A stretch of DNA of 64,000 nt, taken from positions 1 to 64,000 of the forward strand of contig NZ_JADIKM010000005.1 in assembly GCF_044904665.1 (NCBI RefSeq), read 5' to 3'. This document shows positions 33,990 through 43,067 of the stretch, in pieces. This DNA is from Dyella_A ginsengisoli. Its GTDB lineage: Bacteria > Pseudomonadota > Gammaproteobacteria > Xanthomonadales > Rhodanobacteraceae. The notes under the pieces were generated by a model, which saw nothing but the letters and a program-made list of their open reading frames with translations, was not told the DNA's origin and did no database searches. A program made the translations under genes and the position numbers. Each line of letters starts with the position of its first letter. The stretch's first letter is position 1.

Positions 33990-36178
33990 TGCGAGGCCTC
34001 GTTGCCGGCGCCATCGTCGCTGACGGTGGCCACCGCGGGAGGTTCGGCCGGAGCGGCGTCATCCAGCAGGTCGTCGGGCAGGCCTGTCTCCTGCAAGGCC
34101 GGGGAGCTGGTGAACTCCCACCACTGCGTCGCTTCGCTGTAGCTCTGGCGCATGTACCCGGCCAGTTGCTGCAAGTCTGCCGGCATCACCTCGTCCGGGT
34201 CCGGCGCCGGCAGCGGCATGCGCACTTTCCAAAGCTGGCCGCCCTGCAGCAGCGCGAAGCACTGGCCCTTGGGCAGGCCGACGACATGCGACGGCTCGAT
34301 CATCGGCACGCTGGACATGCTGATGCGGTCCTGGGTGTTCGACGTGAAATCCGTCGCCCCGCGAATGTCCGAGCTGTCGGTCGCGCCGCTCACGATGGTG
34401 GTCGTATAGACCTCGACCTTCGGCAACTGCCTCGTTAGGAGTTCGGCCGTCGCGGTCTCCCTGACCCTCAGCATGAACAAATTGTTGAAATTTCCGATCA
34501 CCTGACCGGCCTTGGCGCGGTTGCCGATGCGGGCCTCGATGTCCGAGAGGGTCTGCGTGTAGGCCGTGACTTGCAGGCCGGCACCGCCGCCTTTGTTGAT
34601 GAGCGGGATGAACTCGTCGCCCATCAACTCGTTGAACTCGTCGGCATGGACATTGATCGGCACGCGCGCACCGGCCGATGCTCCCGGCAGGCCATCGTCG
34701 ATCCCGTGCTTGTAGATGTGCCCGGCGACCGACACGAGATCGCTGAACATCGAGTTGCCCACCGCTGCGGCGACCTCGGCGTCGGACAGCGCGTCCAGGC
34801 CCACATAGACGATGGCCCTCTTACGGATGATCTGCATCCAGTCGAAGATCGGGCGCGGGTCGGTCAGGTCGGAATAGTTCGGGGCCAGGAGCTGGGCGAT
34901 CTTGCCGCTTGTCAGCTTCTCCAGCAGCGGAAGCAGCGATGCGACGATCTTGTCGAAGTACGTCTTGTCGTAGCGAACCGCCGAGCGCAGGCCATCCAGC
35001 ACCGGGTCGTAGTTGCGCGCCTGCGAGAGGTACTGCTCCAGCGCCACCACGCGCTTCTCGCGCCCGATCATGTTGCGCGGGATGTTCTTCTCGTTGAGCT
35101 TGGCCTCGATCTGGACGATCACCTCCCAGGCCTTGGGCTCCGTCTTGGCGAAGTAGTGCTGGGCGTACTCGATGAACAGCGCGTCGATGTTGATGACGTG
35201 CCGCTGGATCAGCATGTAGTCGGGCCGCTGTCCCAGCTCCACCAGGGCGCGGGCGATGATGTTGACGAATCGCCACGCAAACTCTCGGAAGGCGGCTGAG
35301 TTGCCTTCGCCGGAAAGCTGCCCCGCGACGCGGGTGGCCACCTCGCTGATGCGGCCGAAGCGGCCCACGGCGTTGTAGCGCGCGGAAATGTCCGGCCAGC
35401 CCAAATGGAAGACGTAGAACTCGCGCTCGCGGCCCGCTCGCTTGGCCTCGACGTACATCCGCTTGAGCAGGTCCGCGTCCCCCTTGGGATCGATGACGAT
35501 CACGACCTCGTGCTCGTCCGCGGCGTTCTTGCGCCGGATGTCCTGGGTCACGAACAACTCGGCCAGTCGCGTCTTGCCTACGCGCGTAGTGCCCAGCACC
35601 AGCGAGTGCCCGACGCGCTCGCCCAGCGGCAGGCTGACGTCCACCTCGTCGGGTTCGATGCCGTGCAGGCGCGGCAGGCCGCCAACAGGCGGCAGCGGCC
35701 GCACCGGGTTGAAAGGCACGTCCCAGCCGGTGAGCGCAGGCAGCCGGGACAGCGGGAACGGGGCGAACTCCAGCCGTTCTTCCAGGCGACGCGCCAGCCG
35801 GTAGGCCGGTGTCGGCTCGGCGTAGCGGCGGAACTCCGGCCGGTACGTCTGCATGAGCCTATGGGTATGCTTCTGCTCCCACAAGAACCCACGCCCCACG
35901 AACAGCCGCTGCTGGCTGACCGGCACGTCCCTGCTGGTCATCACGTAGCGCGGCAGGCGGCGGATGTTGCGCCGGTAGCGCAGGATGACCCGGGCATCGC
36001 GGTAGCGGATGGCGCCGTAGGCCCCGAACGCCAGCGCGCTGCCGACGCCCATGGCGGGGCTCAGCGCGAGCGACCAGGGTGCCACCAGGGACAGAAACGC
36101 GGCGCCTGCACACGCCGCGACGGTATATAGCTCCACCGCTGGGCGAAGCAGTACCTCAACTGGCTGTTTCCCCGACAT
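33986..36178 (-). CDS. traD: TraD-family type IV coupling protein
   Basis: A 730-residue coupling ATPase that brings the relaxase-DNA complex to the channel. Two N-terminal membrane helices lie at about residues 15-55. Walker A is GTTRVGKTRLAE (near residue 195) and Walker B is about residue 230 (VVIVIDPKGDADL). The conserved NVHADEFNELMG segment follows near residue 510. The size and motif layout match the SXT/PFL TraD branch (TIGR03743). Confidence 0.95.
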   Translation of the reverse strand: MSGKQPVEVLLRPAVELYTVAACAGAAFLSLVAPWSLALSPAMGVGSALAFGAYGAIRYRDARVILRYRRNIRRLPRYVMTSRDVPVSQQRLFVGRGFLWEQKHTHRLMQTYRPEFRRYAEPTPAYRLARRLEERLEFAPFPLSRLPALTGWDVPFNPVRPLPPVGGLPRLHGIEPDEVDVSLPLGERVGHSLVLGTTRVGKTRLAELFVTQDIRRKNAADEHEVVIVIDPKGDADLLKRMYVEAKRAGREREFYVFHLGWPDISARYNAVGRFGRISEVATRVAGQLSGEGNSAAFREFAWRFVNIIARALVELGQRPDYMLIQRHVINIDALFIEYAQHYFAKTEPKAWEVIVQIEAKLNEKNIPRNMIGREKRVVALEQYLSQARNYDPVLDGLRSAVRYDKTYFDKIVASLLPLLEKLTSGKIAQLLAPNYSDLTDPRPIFDWMQIIRKRAIVYVGLDALSDAEVAAAVGNSMFSDLVSVAGHIYKHGIDDGLPGASAGARVPINVHADEFNELMGDEFIPLINKGGGAGLQVTAYTQTLSDIEARIGNRAKAGQVIGNFNNLFMLRVRETATAELLTRQLPKVEVYTTTIVSGATDSSDIRGATDFTSNTQDRISMSSVPMIEPSHVVGLPKGQCFALLQGGQLWKVRMPLPAPDPDEVMPADLQQLAGYMRQSYSEATQWWEFTSSPALQETGLPDDLLDDAAPAEPPAVATVSDDGAGNEASQ

Positions 36179-36182
36179 GGCT

Positions 36183-36722
36183 TCATTGCTCGATGCCGGT
36201 GGCCGTGATCAGCGCCGGGTAGTGCTGCAGGCCCAGGCGCTCGGCCAGGTCGTCGCCGGACACGGGTGCGAGCGGCACGCCGGGCACCAGGGCGCGCAAC
36301 CGCGCCAAGGCCTGCACGGTCTCGATGTTGACCACCAGGCCGACCGCGCCGCGCTCGCGCAGCGCAACCGCACGGCGACGCAGCCAGGCCCGGGAAGTTT
36401 CGTCGTCGCCGACGACCACGAAAGGCCGCAGACCCGGAGCCTCGATGACCCGCTGCGCGACGGTGCCGGGTGTGAGCTTGGCGCTGCGTACCGGCAGCAT
36501 CGCGGCCTCGTCTGCCGGCGTGGAGGGAACCTGGGGCATCGGGATCGGCGGCCGGGCCGGCGCTCCGGCGCGCGGCTGGAGGTTCAGGGCTTCGTAGTAC
36601 GGCAGCGCCGCCGCGCCGCCCCGGTCTTCGACCACGATCAGCGGCTCGCCGGCACGCGAGGCCAGCGGCAGGCCCGCCAGCAGTACGAGCAGACCCCGAA
36701 AGGCCAGATGGGATGTCGTCAT
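36183..36722 (-). CDS. ICE protein PFL_4695/TIGR03765
   Basis: A 179-residue exported protein with a signal peptide (cleavage near LASRA-G). The C-terminal part (RRRAVALRERGAVGLVVNIETVQALARLRALVPGVPLAPVSGDDLAERLGLQHYPALI) is the family hallmark. Its function is unknown. It overlaps the transglycosylase stop by four bases and lies four bases before traD. Confidence 0.88.
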   Translation of the reverse strand: MTTSHLAFRGLLVLLAGLPLASRAGEPLIVVEDRGGAAALPYYEALNLQPRAGAPARPPIPMPQVPSTPADEAAMLPVRSAKLTPGTVAQRVIEAPGLRPFVVVGDDETSRAWLRRRAVALRERGAVGLVVNIETVQALARLRALVPGVPLAPVSGDDLAERLGLQHYPALITATGIEQ

Positions 36723-37309
36723 GGGGATGTCTCCTGGCGCGCGGCGAGGGCCGCGGCGGCTGGGCGCGCGCCCTGCACACGGGCAAGGTGGCGGGACACG
36801 CTACGGCGATAGCGGGCAGCGGGTTCACCGCCCGCGGGGCGGTGGTAGCGGCCGATCGCCAGCAACCAGTCCTCGCCGGGGGCGTGCTGTTCCTTCAGGA
36901 TCTCGGCAGCGGTGGCGAGGTTGCGGTACGGGTCGAGCAAGTCGCACGCATTGGCGTAGCGCCGCTGGTGATAGCCGAGGTTGATCTGGCCCAGGCCCGC
37001 GTCGATGCGCGTGTGCGGCGTGGAGCGCATCGCCTGCTGGAGACCTGCGCAGGCATCGGCGCGCGTGGCAAAGCGGCGCGACTGGCCGGCGACGTTGAGG
37101 GACCACGGCCACGGGACGGTGCGACCGTTGCGGCGGATGCCGCTCTCCTGCAAGGCCACGGCGTAGAGCACCGTCGAAGGGATGCCTGCTCGCTGGGCGG
37201 CAAGCTGGTAGGCCGGTGGCGGAACCTCCTGGGCCTGGGCTACGCAGGCGCACAAGCCAGCGACGAGCATCAGTGCGCGCAGGGGGACGGCTACGGCTGG
37301 CGCTGCCAT
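36719..37309 (-). CDS. SLT-family lytic transglycosylase
   Basis: A 196-residue periplasmic muramidase-like protein. The signal peptide ends near CVAQA-Q. The catalytic glutamate is in YAVALQESGI (about residue 55), and the downstream GLGQINLGYHQRR and AIGRYH motifs are those of soluble lytic transglycosylases. It would open the peptidoglycan for assembly of the conjugation channel. It overlaps the PFL_4693 gene by 19 bp. Confidence 0.92.
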   Translation of the reverse strand: MAAPAVAVPLRALMLVAGLCACVAQAQEVPPPAYQLAAQRAGIPSTVLYAVALQESGIRRNGRTVPWPWSLNVAGQSRRFATRADACAGLQQAMRSTPHTRIDAGLGQINLGYHQRRYANACDLLDPYRNLATAAEILKEQHAPGEDWLLAIGRYHRPAGGEPAARYRRSVSRHLARVQGARPAAAALAARQETSP

Positions 37310-38016
37310 TGGCCGTTCACCTCGCGCACGACCGCGGGCAAGTCGCCGGGCAGGCCCAGCGACAGCCAGCGGCCGCCGTCATGGTTCAGCGTGATGGTGC
37401 CGCCGCGCACGCGCGCAGGATCGACGTTCGCGCGCTTGGCCCAATCGCGGATGCGCCCGTCGTCCTGGCGGCTACCCACCATGTACAGGTCGAACTCGGT
37501 GCCCGCCGATTGCAGACGCTGCACGAGCTGGTCGCAGGCCGCGCAACCGTCCTTCACGAACACCGCCGTGCGACCCGAGCCGCGCGTGGCTCCGGCCGCT
37601 GGCTTGTCGTCAGGCAGGTTTACCCGTTGCATGCCGGGGTTCAAGCGCTGCCAGGCCTCGTCGTAGGCACGCTGATAGGCGAGCAGCTTCTCCACGCGGC
37701 GCGCTTCGACTTGCACTTGCAGTTCGGCATAGCGCCGCCGTTCTTCATCGGTGCGGGCCTCGATGCCCAGGGCCGACAGCGGGTCCAGATTGGGCGAGTA
37801 GATGCCCAAGGGCCCGTCCATCAGTTCGCGGTAGCGCGCCCATTCCTGTGGTTGCAGCCCCCAGTCGCTTGCCACCCGGTCGTCCAGGGCGCGGGTGGCC
37901 AGCGGGCGCTCCTGGCTCTGCGCATTGCGGGCGGGAGCGGAGGTGGGCTGCTGGGCCCAGGCGGGCCACTGGGCCGAGGCCAGCAGGAACGCGGAGAGGA
38001 TGATCGACGGCTTCAT
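37291..38016 (-). CDS. ICE protein PFL_4693/TIGR03759 with thioredoxin-like CxxC
   Basis: A 241-residue exported protein with a signal peptide (cleavage near PAWA-Q). The middle part holds the family motif (EWARYRELMDGPLGIYSPNLDPLSALGIEA), and the C-terminal domain has a redox-like CAAC (VFVKDGCAACDQLVQRL). It matches TIGR03759. Together with the Dsb-like protein near 25 kb it gives the element two thiol-active periplasmic proteins. Confidence 0.87.
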   Translation of the reverse strand: MKPSIILSAFLLASAQWPAWAQQPTSAPARNAQSQERPLATRALDDRVASDWGLQPQEWARYRELMDGPLGIYSPNLDPLSALGIEARTDEERRRYAELQVQVEARRVEKLLAYQRAYDEAWQRLNPGMQRVNLPDDKPAAGATRGSGRTAVFVKDGCAACDQLVQRLQSAGTEFDLYMVGSRQDDGRIRDWAKRANVDPARVRGGTITLNHDGGRWLSLGLPGDLPAVVREVNGQWQRQP

Positions 38017-38028
38017 GGTGTGCTCCGA

Positions 38029-38655
38029 TCAGGGAATCGCCACGCGGCGGATTTGGGCGCCGGCCTGGAACACCGCGGTGCTGCCCTCGACGGTCTGCAA
38101 GCGCCACGGGCCGACCGCATCGCCGGGCAGCAGCACCTGGAGCTGGTCGGGCGTGAAGTCCCCGCCGCTCGGCGCGACGGACACGCTGCGCTGGCCGGCG
38201 CGCAGTTCGGCACTGACGATGCGGAACGGGAACGGCGGTGGTTCGGATTTGGCGGCGGGCTTGCTCGGTGCGCGAGCCGCGCGCGCAGCGGTCTGGCGCG
38301 TCTTGATCTGCTCGACCTCGGCGCGCAGTGCCTGAAGATCGTCGGCAGCGGCGTAGCCGCTGAGCGATTTCTCGACCTGGGCCGCGCGTGCTTCCAGGAT
38401 TTGGCGGGTGTCTTTGAGGTCTGCCGCCGTGGCGACGGCCGGACGCTGCTGGATGGCCTCGACGGCCTCGGCCAGGCCTGTTGCCTGCGCTTCCAAGCGT
38501 TGCAGGCGGGAATCGAGGCGATCTTGGTCGGCCTGGTCGTTCATGGCCTGGTAGCCCAGGGCCACCAGAACACTGAGGCCGATCAGCCAGAGCCACATCA
38601 GGCTCTGCACCACCACGGCGGCCGTTGAACGGTGGGCGGGCTGCGGGGCGTTCAT
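38029..38655 (-). CDS. ICE coiled-coil membrane protein of unknown function
   Basis: A 208-residue bitopic protein with one N-terminal helix (about residues 13-32), a coiled coil (about 40-95) and a polar C-terminal domain with VLLPGDAVGPWRLQTVEGST. It lies between PilL and the PFL_4693 gene. The plan resembles a pilus-assembly or murein-facing component. I do not recognise the family with certainty. Confidence 0.7.
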   Translation of the reverse strand: MNAPQPAHRSTAAVVVQSLMWLWLIGLSVLVALGYQAMNDQADQDRLDSRLQRLEAQATGLAEAVEAIQQRPAVATAADLKDTRQILEARAAQVEKSLSGYAAADDLQALRAEVEQIKTRQTAARAARAPSKPAAKSEPPPFPFRIVSAELRAGQRSVSVAPSGGDFTPDQLQVLLPGDAVGPWRLQTVEGSTAVFQAGAQIRRVAIP

Positions 38656-39251
38656 GGCTGACCTTCCGATGCCTCGGGCACCAGCGGGAACGTCTGCACC
38701 GCCTCGGTGGCGGGCGGCGCGGGTACGTTGTCGGCGGTCATGCTGTCGCCGGGCCGCTCGAAGCAGATTTGCCGCGCGCGGTCATCCGCGTGCAGTTCCC
38801 AGGCCGGACCAGCCAGGGTGAGCAGCGCATCGCGCAGGGTCATGGGGCCGAGGTGCAGGTGCGCCGCCGGCAGCGGCAGGGTGTACAGCTCGATCACCGC
38901 GTGCGCCGTCCGGCACAAGCCGTAACCGCTGCGCTTGAGCACATGCCGTAGCCCGTCGCCGACCGTGGCGCGTGCATCCTCGGGCATCGACACGTCGATG
39001 GTCTGCAACAGCAGGTCGCGCTGCGCTGCTGTTGGTGCCAGTTCCACGAGGGTGTAGCGGTCGTAGCGCACGACGGGGATGTACTCGGGCGCCTCGGGTA
39101 CGGGCGCGGCCGAGACTTCCTCGATGGTGTCGGGCGCGACCGGCGCGCTCGCCGTCGCGCAGCCGCCAGCCAGCACCGACCAAAGCAGGCCGAGAAAACC
39201 CGCCAGCAGGCGGCGTTCGGGATGGTGAAACCAGGGGGGAGAGGGGCACAT
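38652..39251 (-). CDS. pilL: PilL N-terminal-like lipoprotein (TIGR03748)
   Basis: A 199-residue protein with a lipobox LAGGCATAS (Cys near residue 31) and the family motif YIPVVRYDRYTLVELAPTAAQRDLLLQTIDVSMP. PilL-like lipoproteins belong to the thin-pilus or type IV-like apparatus of these islands. It is the first gene of the transfer cluster on the minus strand. It overlaps the coiled-coil gene by four bases. Confidence 0.9.
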   Translation of the reverse strand: MCPSPPWFHHPERRLLAGFLGLLWSVLAGGCATASAPVAPDTIEEVSAAPVPEAPEYIPVVRYDRYTLVELAPTAAQRDLLLQTIDVSMPEDARATVGDGLRHVLKRSGYGLCRTAHAVIELYTLPLPAAHLHLGPMTLRDALLTLAGPAWELHADDRARQICFERPGDSMTADNVPAPPATEAVQTFPLVPEASEGQP

Positions 39252-39439
39252 GGCTCGGCGTCCTGAAACATCGAGCCCTCACCATCGCCGCTCAAGCGGT
39301 GCGCGGCAGCAAACAATACGATCTGCGGATTATCCGATTATCGGCATGCCGTTAGTGACGGCCGGGTCGCTCCCCTAGGACAGAAGCCATGTCGGGTGGA
39401 TCAGAAGCCCTGCGCCAGCGGTGGGTCATGATCGTCTGT

Positions 39440-40486
39440 TCAGAATGCGAGTTGCGTCCACAAGCCTGCCTCGTGACTCTCTATCCGCACGTTCGCCATC
39501 TCCTGCAGCACGCGCTTGCCTACTGCTGCCAGACGCAGGTGACGATTGGGTTTCCACTCCACACCGATCACGTGGTAACGCTCCTGCATGCGTGGGTCGA
39601 TGTCCAGGCTCATGCGAGTCATGTCGTGGCGGGTGAACAGCGCATACCGAGGGGTGATCTGGTGGCTCGCCCATGCCGACCATCCACGCTGGTCATCGTC
39701 ACCGGGCTTGGTGACCCGGGTCCAATTGTCGGCGTGGAAATACTGCCCGCCGATGCGTCCACGTTCGCCGACCCAACTGGCCATGGCATTCCAGCGCCGC
39801 GCGGTGTGCTCGCGCGGTTTGTGACCGGCATCCTGGGCGCGGGTGCCGCGGTAACCGCCCACTGCCAGCTCTAGGCGTTTGCCTGGCGTCCAGCCGAGCC
39901 TCATCTCAACATCGGCCCGCTTGCCCAGGCGAGGTCGCTGGAAGCCCGCGCCGGTCACGATCGATGCGGCATAGGTGAAATCCCCACGCACATACTGGAC
40001 GTGCGCTCCGTAGTCTGCCGGTGCGCCCATCTTGGTACGTGCGATCAGGCCGGCATCGATGTAGCGGTAGCCTTCACGCATTGACTCCTGTTGAATCCAT
40101 GCCGTCGGCGCATTACCCAGACGCAGCCAGCGGCCCTTGCCGAAGCTGCGCTGCAGGTAGGCATGGCGCAGCCACACGTCGCTCGGATCGTCGTTGCGCA
40201 GCCACTGCACGTCGGTCGTTACCTGCGCTGACCAATTCTGGTTGAAGCGATGGTCAAGGGTAATAAAAGTGCGCTTCAGATCCAGCGCCGGGTCTTCGTC
40301 GGCGCTGGTCACGTCGCCTCGGTCGAGCTGGCTGGCGTTGATGAATATTTGCGCCGACACGTCGGTGGCAGGTGCCACATTCACTGCCAGCGCCGGTGCG
40401 CAGGACAACATCAGTACCACCGGCAGTGTTTTCCAAGGAATGAGCCGGACTGATTCTCCCCTGGTCTCGGTTGCTGCGCGTGGCAT
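39440..40486 (-). CDS. porin (OprP-like outer-membrane beta-barrel)
   Basis: About 348 residues from the likely start at 40486 (the frame is open to 40867). A signal peptide precedes CAPALAVNVAP. The mature protein has alternating strand patterns (LDHRFNQNWSAQVTTDVQWL ... DAGLIARTKMGAPADYGAHVQY) and a terminal aromatic residue (LWTQLAF), typical of outer-membrane barrels. It follows the cytochrome gene on the same strand, 58 bp away, and is likely co-transcribed. Start choice is uncertain because no good ribosome site is visible. Confidence 0.72.
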   Translation of the reverse strand: MPRAATETRGESVRLIPWKTLPVVLMLSCAPALAVNVAPATDVSAQIFINASQLDRGDVTSADEDPALDLKRTFITLDHRFNQNWSAQVTTDVQWLRNDDPSDVWLRHAYLQRSFGKGRWLRLGNAPTAWIQQESMREGYRYIDAGLIARTKMGAPADYGAHVQYVRGDFTYAASIVTGAGFQRPRLGKRADVEMRLGWTPGKRLELAVGGYRGTRAQDAGHKPREHTARRWNAMASWVGERGRIGGQYFHADNWTRVTKPGDDDQRGWSAWASHQITPRYALFTRHDMTRMSLDIDPRMQERYHVIGVEWKPNRHLRLAAVGKRVLQEMANVRIESHEAGLWTQLAF

Positions 40487-40544
40487 GCCTTCGACTGCAT
40501 GCGACCCATAGGGTGCGTGCAGCCCCATATGTCTATCAACACCC

Positions 40545-42740
40545 TTAATAGCGCGCATCAGCGGGCTTCTTATCGTTGGGCCAGTCCTTACCCTTGGGCG
40601 CAAAATCCGGGCGATCCATGTGGGTGAAATATTCGGCCACGTCCACGGCCTCTTGGTCAGTGAGCCCTCCTTGGCCGAGTGGGAAATGGGTGCCAAATGC
40701 GATGGGCATGTTCCGCTTGACGAAGGCCGCCGCTGTGTAGGTGCGGGCCATGCCGGCGCCGATGTTGAAGGACTCGCCGCCCCACAGCGGTGGATAGACC
40801 ATCTCGCCCTTGGCGTTCCTGACACCTTCCCCGTTCGCGCCGTGGCACAGCGCGCACTGGGCGGCATAGATGCGCTTGCCGTTCTCGGTGTTGGGGATGA
40901 GCGTTTGATCGACCTTGCCCACGCCGCGGCCTTCCACCTTGTCTTCGGGCTTGGTTTCTCGCTTCATCCAGTCGAAGTAGGCGACCATCGCCTTCATCTC
41001 GTCGCTGGTGATGGGCAATGGCTTGCCGTGCATCGAGCGCTGGAAGCATCCGTTGATGCGCTCTTCCAGCGTGATGACGCGACCTGCGCGCGAGGCGTAG
41101 CTGGGGAAGAACGCGGAGACCCCGACATAGGGCGAGCCGTCGGCCACCGTGCCGGCATTCAGGTGGCAACTGGCGCAGTTGAGCTTGTTGCCCACATTGC
41201 TCGGCAGCATGCGCGCCGTGTCGATGTTCAGGCGTGCCCCCAACACCAGTTGCTCCGCGTTCTTTTCCTTGAGCATCTCTGCCAGGCGCGGTGTCTCGAA
41301 CGGACGGTGATTGTCGGCGGTGGCGTCAAGGTGCTTGCGGGCGCGGCTTACTTCGCTGGCTCTGATTTCATGAGCGTCGGCCCGTCCCCAGGCGCGGCGT
41401 GTGAAGTTCAGGATTTCGGCGATCTCCTGGTCGCTCAACTGCGCGAACGAAGGCATCGTCAGTGGCCGTGCATGACTTTGCGTGACCGGCGCCTGCCAGC
41501 CCGTCAGCATGATGTGGATCAGCGTGGCCGGGTCCTGCGATTGCAGGGTGTTGTTGCCGGCCAGCGACGGGAACGCATTGGGTACACCATCGCCGTTGGA
41601 GCGGTGGCAGTCGGCACAGAATTGCAGGTAGCCAAGGCCACCGCGCGTAGTGAAGATGTCACCGGGCACTTCGCCGGGTTTGGCCATGCCACCAGTCCGG
41701 TACGGTGGGATGCCAGACTCCGGGCCCTGGGCGAGCTGCATGGGTAGGTCGTCCTCGCCGGGCGGCAACGATTTCAGAAAGATGCCGATGGCCATCAGGT
41801 CGTCGTCGGTCATGTACTGGGTGCTGTGCTGCACCACATCCACCATGTTGCCGGAGACGGTGCCGTGCTTGTTGCGTCCGGTCTTGAGCATCTCGGCGGT
41901 TTCCTCCGGGGTCCAGAGGTTGCGCAGGCTCAGAGCACGCCAGCCTTCGACGGTTTCACCGGCCAGGAACAGGTGGCCGGCGGAGCCCTCGCTGGTCATG
42001 GTCTTCTCCTGGAAGCCAACGCCGCGAGGCGTGTGACAGGCACCGCAATGGCCTAGCCCCTGCACGAGGTACGCCCCTCGGTTCCACACCTCGTTCTTGT
42101 CCTGCACAGGCTGGAAGGGTTCGTCTTCCAGGAACACCGCGTTCCAAAGCGCCAGCCCCCAGCGCTGGTTGAACGGAAAGCCCATATCCGAAGGCCGATT
42201 CGCTTGTTCGACGGGCGTGACGCCGTGCATCAAGTAGGCATAAAGCGCCTTCATGTCGTCCGGCGTCATCTTCGCGTAGGACGGGTACGGCATGGCCGGA
42301 TACAGGTTGTGACCATCGGCCGCCACCCCAAGGCGCATGACGCGGTCAAACTGCTCCAGGCTGTAACCGCCGATGCCCGTGGCCTTGTCCGGCGTGATAT
42401 TGGTGGAATAGAGCTTGCCGAAAGGCGTTTCCAGCGCAAGGCCACCTGCCATGGGCTTGGAAGGCTCAGACGTATGGCAGGCAACGCAATCGCCCAAGCG
42501 CGCGACGTAGCGGCCCTGTTCAACCAGCTGGTGCTGCTGCGGGGTCAACTCGGTCGCGCCGCTGACCGGGAGACCATCATCATTCACTGCGACACGGGAA
42601 GTGCGCGTGTTGAACACGGCCACCGCCAGCCATATCAAAAATACCGCTCCCACCAATGCGACCGAAAGCATCAATAGGCGGCGCTTCCTGCCGGAAGGAT
42701 GTGTGGATTCGAGAAGGTGCCTCTTGGCCATTGCGAGCAT
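40545..42740 (-). CDS. five-haem cytochrome c: triheme dehydrogenase-type module fused to TsdA-like module
   Basis: A 731-residue protein with an N-terminal membrane anchor (about residues 22-43). Five CxxCH sites are present: CVACH, CGACH and CADCH in the N-terminal part (like the cytochrome subunit of alcohol/gluconate dehydrogenases), then CASCH and CALCH in the C-terminal 260 residues. In the last module INGCFQRSMHGKPL places a cysteine 39 residues after the first haem histidine, as in thiosulfate dehydrogenase TsdA. It could oxidise thiosulfate or tetrathionate and pass electrons to or from the membrane. The combination is unusual. Confidence 0.85.
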   Translation of the reverse strand: MLAMAKRHLLESTHPSGRKRRLLMLSVALVGAVFLIWLAVAVFNTRTSRVAVNDDGLPVSGATELTPQQHQLVEQGRYVARLGDCVACHTSEPSKPMAGGLALETPFGKLYSTNITPDKATGIGGYSLEQFDRVMRLGVAADGHNLYPAMPYPSYAKMTPDDMKALYAYLMHGVTPVEQANRPSDMGFPFNQRWGLALWNAVFLEDEPFQPVQDKNEVWNRGAYLVQGLGHCGACHTPRGVGFQEKTMTSEGSAGHLFLAGETVEGWRALSLRNLWTPEETAEMLKTGRNKHGTVSGNMVDVVQHSTQYMTDDDLMAIGIFLKSLPPGEDDLPMQLAQGPESGIPPYRTGGMAKPGEVPGDIFTTRGGLGYLQFCADCHRSNGDGVPNAFPSLAGNNTLQSQDPATLIHIMLTGWQAPVTQSHARPLTMPSFAQLSDQEIAEILNFTRRAWGRADAHEIRASEVSRARKHLDATADNHRPFETPRLAEMLKEKNAEQLVLGARLNIDTARMLPSNVGNKLNCASCHLNAGTVADGSPYVGVSAFFPSYASRAGRVITLEERINGCFQRSMHGKPLPITSDEMKAMVAYFDWMKRETKPEDKVEGRGVGKVDQTLIPNTENGKRIYAAQCALCHGANGEGVRNAKGEMVYPPLWGGESFNIGAGMARTYTAAAFVKRNMPIAFGTHFPLGQGGLTDQEAVDVAEYFTHMDRPDFAPKGKDWPNDKKPADARY

Positions 42741-42761
42741 CCATTGACGTCCAATGACTGA

Positions 42762-42803
42762 AGTATGGGTGCTGGCCGAATTTGTTTGATTGATCTAAAT
42801 CAA
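42762..42803 (-). promoter_or_regulatory. FNR/ANR box and class-II promoter of the cytochrome gene
   Basis: TTGAT-ctaa-ATCAA (42790-42803) is a perfect FNR/ANR site, extended by two further pairing bases on each side. On the minus strand a CATACT -10-like hexamer (42762-42767) is centred 32 bp from the box centre, the geometry of a class-II FNR promoter with the site at about -41.5. The start codon lies close after the predicted start of transcription. Confidence 0.85.
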
Positions 42804-42805
42804 TC

Positions 42806-43016
42806 GGTAAGTTTATGATTTATATTGAAAAATAAATCCCTGATAGATTATTTCATATGTCGATTAGTTGAAAATTAAGACTCGTTCTTTATCGTTTTAA
42901 TGGCTCGGTGGAAATAAAGGCGGCGACTGGTTGTTTTCTTTTCCGATGCGTCGATGGGTGATTGAAATATCTTCTGGTTTGCTGCGGGACGTAACTCCTG
43001 GTCTGCGTCCGCGTGT
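42806..43016. other. AT-rich non-coding stretch at the edge of the respiratory insert
   Basis: Most of 42741-43067 (327 bp) has no gene. From about 42806 to 42900 the DNA is clearly AT-rich against the GC-rich surroundings, which suggests a junction where the cytochrome-porin insert joined the ICE core. No inverted terminal repeats or target duplication are visible. Confidence 0.5.
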
Positions 43017-43043
43017 CAAAAAAACAGGCCCCGAAGGGCCTGT
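43017..43043 (-). terminator. intrinsic terminator after the 228-aa orphan gene
   Basis: Minus strand: ACAGGCCC-ttcg-GGGCCTGT followed by seven or eight T. The stem is perfect. It lies 24 bp after the stop of the gene at 43068-43754 and separates the ICE accessory genes from the cytochrome region. Confidence 0.9.
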
Positions 43044-43067
43044 GAAAACGCACATCGAACTTGCCGA

